DNA of 64,000 nucleotides from Oncomelania hupensis (Eukaryota > Mollusca > Gastropoda > Littorinimorpha > Pomatiopsidae). Where the stretch lies: the NCBI GenBank assembly GCA_036898135.1, contig CM072515.1, positions 18,479,437-18,543,436 on the forward strand, written 5' to 3'. This document shows, in pieces, positions 56,465-64,000 of the stretch (positions are counted from its first letter, which is position 1; each line of letters starts with the position of its first letter). The notes under the pieces are model-generated. The model was given only the letters and a program-made list of their open reading frames with translations. It was not told the DNA's origin and searched no databases. The position numbers and the translations under genes were made by a program.

Positions 56465-57055
56465 ATAGTTGATTCAGCCCCCATGCTTGAATCTTGATAT
56501 GTGTAACTCGAAATCGTTTACCCACGCAGCCTGTTCACTCAGCAACAAGACAGGAGTCGTCGTATAAAGTTTTCCAACTTCATTCAGCAAACACCAACAA
56601 CTGCGTACAAGACTGCCTCCCGAATCACTACAAAAATAACTTTTTGCTGTTGTTTGTTAAATAGATTAACGTCCCCGGACACATAAGCGTATAGGGGACG
56701 ATGTCTCTCTTTTTGCAGATTGTGCATTACTTAGTTATATAGTCTCTCAACAATCCAAAGAAACTTCGAGCATTCCAGAATGATGCAATAACACCCAATC
56801 TATAAAACTCGTCACCGGAACTACGCATTGTCTTACATCATAGAATATTACATATAGTTTAAAAGCTAACTTCGATCGTTAATAAGTAATTCCAGAAAAT
56901 TCTCCACGATATTACTACAATATTGATCGACAGAAATTATCAACGTTGAACAAAGCTTTTTTCTAGCAACAGCACAGAATCAAATCAAAGATAAACACAC
57001 GCTATAATTGCATGCTTTGCAACAGAAAACGTTCGGAACTATCGTGCGTCCCAAT
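56465..57055 (-). repeat. Repeat E, copy 1 (possible LTR fragment)
   Basis: Shares long stretches with 60430-62715, for example CCACGCAGCCTGTTCACTCA and AATCAAATCAAAG. In minus orientation a polyadenylation-type TGAATGAAGTTG/TGAATAAAGTTT and a CGAGTTACA/CGCGTTACA end suggest an LTR. A hairpin repeat (56668-56702) lies inside. Confidence 0.55.
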
Positions 57056-57059
57056 GGTT

Positions 57060-58188
57060 AGGTAGGTAGTCATTGTTTATAATAACATTCTGATTCATGC
57101 TTTCGATCACATGCAGTTCAAATCAACTTTGTGAACTGCAAAGGTTTCCTCGGCCTCAGCTCTATGAAAAGTAAGACGATGAAAGATAATAATAATCATT
57201 ATTATTTATTTCCTTTTTTTATTTTATAATTTAATAATTTATTTTATAAACCACAGCCTGAGTCTGAATCTGAAGAACATGTGGAAGTATTTCCAGTAGA
57301 TACGATGTAGGAAAGGGGTGAGGAGAGGGTCTGGAGGATGGGGACTCGCCTATCTATGGATTTGGGATAGCCGCAGTGACATTTCATGACCTGTGCTGAA
57401 AAAACTAGGGTAAAGGGGAACCTAAAAAAAAAAAAAAAATTGGGAGGAGCCAATCAGGCTGAATGGAGGAGAGAAAGCGTCCATGCAGTAAACAGCACTG
57501 GGACTGCCCCTGTTCGGTGGTGACTAACCACCCATGCTAGGAGTACCGTTGTGAAATACATGTAACCCTGCGTGAAACGCCTGTCATTATTACAATACTT
57601 GCCTTCCCAAAACGACCTAGTCAAAATTACGACGTCATTCATTCCTGTGTGCGCTATCGCTTTGAACTTTCTTTACTTAGGCCTACTGTATGTGGGCTTG
57701 TCAAACAGCACTAAAACCTCGTGCCAGTATGCGGTGACGATGCTGCAGTTCTCTTCCAGTTTTCTTCGTTGTGTTTTGACTCTCTAAGCTTATTGAATAC
57801 ACCGACGTGTGGACATTTTGTGCGTGTGACATTTTGATCGCCAAGCGGTCAGAGAATGCTGTTATTGGAGTACTAATAGCTGAAGAAGAGGCGCGAGCGG
57901 AGGTAAAACGTGTGAAGAATCGGAGGGAAAACTGAAGGCCGTGGATCTGTCACTGTGGTGAGTCCTGTTTGATTTTGATGATGATGATAATAATGTTGAT
58001 GTTTATGACGATGACGATGATGGTAGTTGTTGTTATTGTTTCTCCAAACGTTTTCGTTAAATATGACTTGCTTTGTTATTGAAGCTGTCTTTGCGGTCTG
58101 ATGGCGAGTTCAGGATTGTAGTTTGTATTGATTACCGAACTGAAATTTGCCTTGGTGGACGATTCAGTAGCTACTAGATAATAGAACG

Positions 58189-58195
<7 letters not shown>
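57060..58195. other. No gene recognised
   Basis: Short frames of 60-70 codons show no motif. An A-run at 57426-57440 and AT-rich stretches are the only features. Confidence 0.5.

Positions 58196-58196
<1 letters not shown>

Positions 58197-58282
<86 letters not shown>
58197..58282 (+). repeat. (GA)n microsatellite
   Basis: About 43 uninterrupted GA units. Confidence 0.97.
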
Positions 58283-58286
<4 letters not shown>

Positions 58287-58730
58287 ACACCTTGGACAGT
58301 CTTTTGCATAAGTTTCATGAACTATTTCGCATCCAATGAAATGATGACATTTTTTCAAGAAAGAAAAAGGGGCGGGGGGAAGGGGGATCGGGAGAAGGGG
58401 GGGGGGGAGGGGCGGAGGGGATATTGAGGCCGTTGGGTACTGTGACAATATACGGCTTACTTGTTTGAAAGGATTATTGCCCGTTGATTTAAGATCCCTC
58501 CACCCTTACCCACCGTCATAGATCGATCTATCAGGCTAATCTTGAAACAACAGAACAGGGCGTTAACCTCACAGGGTTCTGGTACCCTCGGCCCAGCGTG
58601 ACCCTGACCTCGCTTCGCGTATAGTTCTGTAGAACTATTGTTAGGCACTTAACTGTTTAGGTAACTGAAACTTAGTATACTTCGTCCATTTATGCTTTAA
58701 TCTGAGAACCCATAAACTGTTCTGTTTGTA

Positions 58731-58783
58731 AGTTTACCTTGGTAATAAAAACAATATATTGTTTTTTATTACCAAGGTAAACT
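58731..58783. repeat. Near-perfect 53-bp palindrome
   Basis: Arms AGTTTACCTTGGTAATAAAA and inverse meet at an ATATAT centre with one extra T on the right side. Confidence 0.9.
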
Positions 58784-58789
58784 AACTAA

Positions 58790-60430
58790 AAAAAAAATTT
58801 CAGTGGCTCCATTCCTCAGAACTATGATCGTTCGAAAAGGAAGTGAAGGGTGGCATCTAATAAGCCCACTACCCACCATCCCTCCCCCCCCCGAAAAAAA
58901 AAAAAAAAAAGAAAGAAAGAATAAAAAAGGCTATTTACGGTAACATAGGGGGAAAAATAGGGTGGGTAGGTCGGCTTCTTTATGTATTTATTTATTTTAA
59001 CCTTTTTTTAAAAACCTTAAGTGCGATTTTTTGGGGCTTTTTTCAATTTTTTTTCCAGACGATCCCCCCCCCAAAAAAAGTTTACGGTCGGGCCAAAAAA
59101 TTAAGGTCGGTCGGCATACCGTAAACATTCTTTTTTTGTTTGTTGTTGGCCTAAGGATTACATATCCAAGAAGCTGTCATTTTTCTCCAGTCCCATTTCT
59201 TTTTGACGAGACTACTACTACCTGCCTTTGTGCACAAAGGTTTTGGTCTCCCTAGCTAAAGAAATGTCGGCCAACATTCCTACTTTTACATGAATAGCTA
59301 TGTCAAATCAAAGAATATGGGTATACAAATGTAGGGTTCTAGGTCTTAACACTTGGGTGACAATGGGACAAGGAGGCCGAGGGGAGGGGAAAATAACAAA
59401 TAAAGGGCATTGAATTATTAAGACATACACCTAATTACAAAAAGAAAAGTTTAGACGAAATGCAAATGCACACACATACACACACACACACTCACAGTGA
59501 CACACACACCCACTCACACGCACACACACTCACATACACATGGAAATAAACTTTATTTCAAAGTGAAATAAGTAAAATAATACGACATACGTTTTACACA
59601 ATGAAAATGTTAAACGAAAGGGGAAATTAACTGTATTATAAAATGAAATTAAAATAATTAATATAGGATTGCGTGTAGATATGAACTCTTTCAATTGTAT
59701 CAGGGTTAACAATTTTACGACATCAACAACATGAATATACAACAAAACCCTTGACCACCTTAATTAATCAAATTTTCAACACTGATCAAGACTTTTCTAC
59801 TTATTCTTTTTAAAAATAAAATTTTTAAACGACCCTTAAGTTTACCCCTTTGTAAACTTTTCTCAGTCTGCCGTATCGCCAATGGGGTGTGTGGATGTTA
59901 AGCTTATATGTTCATTCATTCTTCTTTGTAACCTTGTAACATTTGTAACTACATCAGCATGTGGTTTTCGCAATCTGCACTCACTCACACAATGTCGAGG
60001 AGAACCCAACTCGTTATTTGCTCAGGAAAAGGACTGAGCCAGCAGCTGACGACGCTGTAAATTTGAACGTACCCAAAAGTTAAATGAGGATCCTTCACAA
60101 GTGTTTTGCTTTCAACTTTGGTACACGTAGGATGATAGCCACTTGAGAAGGGTCGTTGTTGCATGTAGGTTTTTAGATGTAGCAGGCTGATGGGGGTTAT
60201 AGAATGTTTTTGAGAGCAGGTTGTGTTGTTACATTTAGGTCTGTAGTAATCTGATAGTGTTGAGCAAACTATGCTGAAGAATTATTGATATAAACTTTTT
60301 ATTAAGCTGATGTGAAATGAAGAAATAAAATATTTACTGCATGCTTTTTTTTTCTTTTTACCTCCTTTTTGAACATTTTTCAAATTGTGTTTTAAAACAA
60401 AAATAATTAAAAATATCTTTTACACAGTAT
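58790..60430. other. No gene recognised; low-complexity patches and a SINE scrap
   Basis: Homopolymer patches at 58880-58930 and 59030-59080 and a (CA)n-rich stretch at 59470-59540. TTTACGGT occurs at both ends of 58930-59125 and may mark a degraded MITE. The SINE fragment is listed separately. Confidence 0.5.
59866..59921 (+). mobile_element. SINE family C, 3' end fragment
   Basis: GTCTGCCGTATCGCCAATGG and the ATGTTCATTCATTC tail match the family C body end. Confidence 0.7.
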
Positions 60431-60473
60431 TTATTAGTAGTCGATTCAGCCCCCATATTTGAATCTTGATAAG

Positions 60474-62715
60474 TGTAACGCGAATTCGTTTATCCACGCA
60501 GCCTGTTCACTCAACAACAAGGCAGGAGTCGTCGTAAAAAGTTTTCAAACTTTATTCAGCAAACATCAACAACTGCATACAAGATCGCTTTCATAAAATC
60601 ACTACAAAGATCATCCCTACAAGCAGACAGATTCAAGATTCAAGATTCTTTATTGTCCAAACACATGGCATGGATATTTAGCAGTGCAAGGAGGAAGGAG
60701 ATAACAACATCAAAACTATCAAAAACATAGACATACAATATTTATACATTTGATATACTATCAAACACAACTTCCATACCGAAATTCAAATCTATGAACA
60801 CTAGCACACATGCATAATGTAACAAGAGCCTAGATTTAAACACAGCCTTAAGCTTTTGCCTTGTTTAGTCAGTGTAAACTTAGAAGGTTACTGTTAGTCT
60901 GAAGCAGACGACAGAAGTGGCTCTAAGGTACACAGTTATATGCTGATGATAGCCCAGCAGGCAATGACATCATCCAGCTTACGTTAGAGCGCTTCGAATT
61001 TACAGCCAATAAGATTTTACAACCAATCAGAACAGAGAGAGATTAGGTAGAACCAGTTCTGCCTGGTTAGTCAGAGGCCAGGTAGAGGGTCTTTCTGCGT
61101 TCAAACTGCCTAGAGTACACAGCTACACTCTAACAGAATCTCTCCATAGACTTGTTGAAAATTCGAATCAACTAAGTTAGCCACGGCCTGACATTGTCAA
61201 AAAGGTAAATGAACATACTTTTGTTTCATCGTGATGTATTGATAATATTGTTGAATTATGTTTGTGAAATTTGCTATGCTTAGAATTGAATTGTTAGTCC
61301 AACGTTGCGTGACCACGTGGCGAACCCGACCGGCCGACACCATGTTGTATACCTGACGTACACACTGTTGTTTAACCTATATGTATTCTTGCAGACCAGT
61401 GGCTGTACCAGAGAATGTGTATAATATTAATTATTTTTCTATGTGTATAGTTAGCCATGATTTATATTTATATATATAGGAAATTAGAGTGGAGATTCCA
61501 GTGGACCACGGACTTAGAAGAATGTTCGTCGCGTATATATAGAGATGTGGAGCTAATCACTGAGGGCTACTTCGACCTTCAGTGAGACGCTCTGCACACA
61601 CCTATTATTCAGGGTTGTGCAGAATTTCGTCTCATATGTTACAGACGAGTAGGCATTGTATCGTGATCCCAACTAGGCGAAAGACAAGAACAAGTCGTTT
61701 CTGAACGTTGGTCTGCAGAGGCATCTCACGCACTGAGCAACGAGAGCCTACCAGTCTAGTCACAAGGAGCAGAATCCACCCCAACACAGCTTATCAAGGA
61801 AGCACCCACGACACAGTTCGTCGAAAAAACAGATAAGTGCAGATCGAAACCGTGCACCAAATCTGTATCAAAAGGACCACAGAAGTCCACTCTTCCAGAA
61901 CTCTGACCATTAGGGCAGAAATCATCCAGTGCCCGATGATGATAAAGTAGCTGCCTAGCACTATCAAGAGCAAACCATTTGCAGTGACATTTGAACTTTT
62001 AAGTTAGTTTCGTACTTCGAAGATCTTGTATAGAGTAGAGCCTAGAGGAAATAAATGTGTGATATTTACTGTTATCAAGTGGCTGGACTACCTATGTTTC
62101 ATAGCCGTATGAGAGCTAGTGTGACAGTGATCTTTTACCATTTTTCTATCTATCTCTGTAGCCCAGCCTAAACACAGACCGAGCTAAACAAATAAATGTA
62201 TTAAGTTAAGTCACAGGGAGATTACTAGCGATCCCCATAGACTAAAGACGAGTGGGTAATAACATTCCATTGTGCAGAGCCCAGCAACAATAGACCCACC
62301 GTCACACATAAACAGATATCCAGTCACATACCCATGCGTACACAGTACACAGTGCAATACTTATATAACCTCTCTGCAATAGAGAAAAAAATTCCACCAC
62401 TCCAGAATGACGCTATAACACCCAATCAAAGTAAAACTCGTCACCTGAACTATACTGGCTTACGTCACATAATGTTTACGAATCTGCATGATTCGACCAG
62501 CTTTTACCAATGACATCTGGAAAATTCGGTCGATAATAAACAATTAATTCCAGAAAATTCGCATCAATATCGACCGACGAAAATTATCAACATTATACAA
62601 AGCTTCTTCTAGCATCAGCGCAAAATCAAATCAAATCAAAGGTAAATACACGCTATTATTACATACTTTGCAAAACAAAATGTTCGGATCTATCGTGTGC
62701 GTCTCAATCGTAACA
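60474..62715 (-). repeat. Repeat E, copy 2, interrupted by other insertions
   Basis: Left part 60430-60600 and right part 62360-62715 match 56465-57055. Between them lie a minus-strand LINE tail (AATAAAGAATCTTGAATC, near 60638-60660) and the solo LTR at 60818-62306. In minus orientation it would run from TGTTACG to CGTTACA, as an LTR might. Confidence 0.5.
60818..62306 (+). mobile_element. Diverged solo LTR related to the Gmr1-like element
   Basis: Starts TGTAAC and ends GTCACA, flanked by the 5-bp duplication CATAA (60813-60817, 62307-62311). The last 500 bp or so align with the LTRs at 14556 and 20672, sharing CTTGTATAGAGTAGA, AATAAATGTGTGAT, TATCAAGTGGCTGGACTAC and CCATTTTTCTATCTATCTC. 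The first 250 bp are more distantly similar. At 1489 bp it is longer than those LTRs, mainly through extra sequence around 61200-61600. No internal coding region remains. Confidence 0.82.
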
Positions 62716-63201
62716 ACACCATTTATAAAACACCATTTTATTTTAAAAAAAAACAAAACAAAACAAAAAAAACCACCGTGAAAACATTTGTTAAAATTCT
62801 GACCCATAAAAGATGTTTATATCCTGGAGCGGACTTTAATTGAAAAGTTGAAGTGTTTTCTTGAATCATGCTGCTTGCAGATGAAGTGATAACGAACGGT
62901 TTTAGGTGTATGTTTTGTACCTTGTGCCTTTCATGCCCTTAATTTCTTTGTGTCTGCCTGCGTCTATGTCTCTCTCCCTCCCCCGCTCTCTCGCTCTTTC
63001 CCTCTCTCTATATATCACCCACATACGCATGTTAACACATGCATGTGTACACACACACGCACGCACACCCACACACGCACCCACACACACGCGCACACAC
63101 ACACCCACACACACACACTCTTTCGTTTTCGCAAGCAATAGGCATACATACATACGGAACACCTTTTGCAATGATTCCCATATCAATTTTAGATACACGC
63201 C
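62716..63201. other. No gene recognised; CA-rich microsatellite
   Basis: (CA/CG)-rich repeat at 63048-63118 and A-runs near 62742-62772. Confidence 0.6.
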
Positions 63202-63729
63202 TATGGAAATTTAGTGCTTTAAATTCCCACTGTCGCTGTCTTCCTCATTTGCTCTTTCCCATTCCTGCTCTGTCCTATCACTCTGCTATACTATCTTCTT
63301 CTTCGCTAGATCAATGACCTACCTTTTTTCTTGAAAACTCTTCCTGGACAAGACTCCTTGTTTGTGTATGAGGTCTGTTGGATCAGCTTGGGAGTGTTGG
63401 ACGCTTTCTGCCGGGTGGTCACTAGGGCTTCCTATGATGTTCTTATTTAGCAATATAGGCATTTTATATGTATGTGTTTTGTTGATAATTTATAATGATA
63501 TTTATATTCTATTTTGTTTTTGTAACCGGGGGTTCGAGTAGTTGGGGTAAAGCCTCAGCCGTCCCCTGCGTGGGATGTCTTTATTGTAAAGTGGCTGGCC
63601 GGTGGAGGGCATTCAATTTTCTCACTAGGGTTGTTTCAGCAGATCTTTTATGCGGATCGGGGGTTGTCCGGTCCTGATTTGGCTCGGAAGAGTCCGCTGG
63701 ACCTAAAGCAACAATCAATCAATCAATCA
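63202..63729 (+). mobile_element. Non-autonomous retroposon R1, copy 3, 5'-truncated
   Basis: Matches the 3' three quarters of R1 in sense orientation, from TATGGAAATTTAGTGC to CTAAAGCAAC plus (AATC)n at 63710-63728. A 60-codon frame is nearly the same as in copy 2. Confidence 0.85.
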
Positions 63730-64000
63730 TATTGGAAGCATGCCTTGTATACATCATTCCGTACACAGATTGTACACAACCTCAGGCCAGCGCTAATTAA
63801 GAAGAAGTTGCTAGTGAATGGATCACACACATATCTCAACTGAGACTCACCGAGTATCTCTCACACCTATAGGCGAACGTTAGCCTTGGCTAGTCTCAGC
63901 TACACAGTGTTTAGGTCTGGGCGACAAACGTTGGCGTCTTGGCCATTACCTTGTGATAGCTGTTTGCCAACTTCATTTGGGATACACCATACTATCACCA
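63730..64000. other. Unassigned window end
   Basis: No motif recognised. Confidence 0.5.

Overview
The window is animal nuclear DNA. It has introns with consensus GT/AG borders, tRNA-derived SINEs, several LINE clades, an LTR retrotransposon, DNA transposons and long (ATT)n, (CAT)n and (GA)n microsatellites. There are no operons, ribosome binding sites or CRISPR arrays. The repeat style suggests a marine invertebrate, most likely a gastropod mollusc, but that is inference and no single gene proves it.

Two host genes can be read, both on the minus strand. The first (31276 down to at least 7130) encodes a secreted protein: signal peptide, then a cysteine-rich domain resembling the SUEL/galactose-binding lectin fold, then a CUB-like region. 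Six exons join with matching phases; the 3' end was not found. The second (54699 down to 46697) is a complete seven-exon VTA1/LIP5 gene of 316 residues, the ESCRT cofactor of the VPS4 ATPase.

The rest is mostly layered mobile DNA. Positions 1-5.8 kb hold a decayed Jockey-like LINE broken by a SINE and two RTE-like LINE copies. A 700-bp non-autonomous retroposon sits inside a SINE at 8.0-8.8 kb, with further copies at 42.3, 55.8 and 63.2 kb. A nested foldback structure lies at 10.4-12.3 kb. Positions 13.4-22.1 kb hold an RTE-like LINE split by an intact LTR retrotransposon with integrase ahead of reverse transcriptase (Gmr1-like order), one open gag-pol frame and LTRs differing at one visible base. 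A gag-only LINE remnant lies at 23.6-25.8 kb and an L2/CR1-like remnant at 27.1-27.9 kb. Positions 36.2-41.3 kb hold a nearly intact LINE with a 2A motif in ORF1 and an in-frame TAG joining ORF1 to ORF2. VTA1 intron 5 carries a Tigger-like DNA transposon with a second DNA transposon inside it. Intron 3 carries a SINE containing a MITE, and intron 1 a long hairpin. A diverged solo LTR related to the Gmr1-like element lies at 60.8-62.3 kb.

The most notable items are the Gmr1-order LTR element, the LINE with 2A plus in-frame stop, the nested foldback, and the uncharacterised secreted gene.
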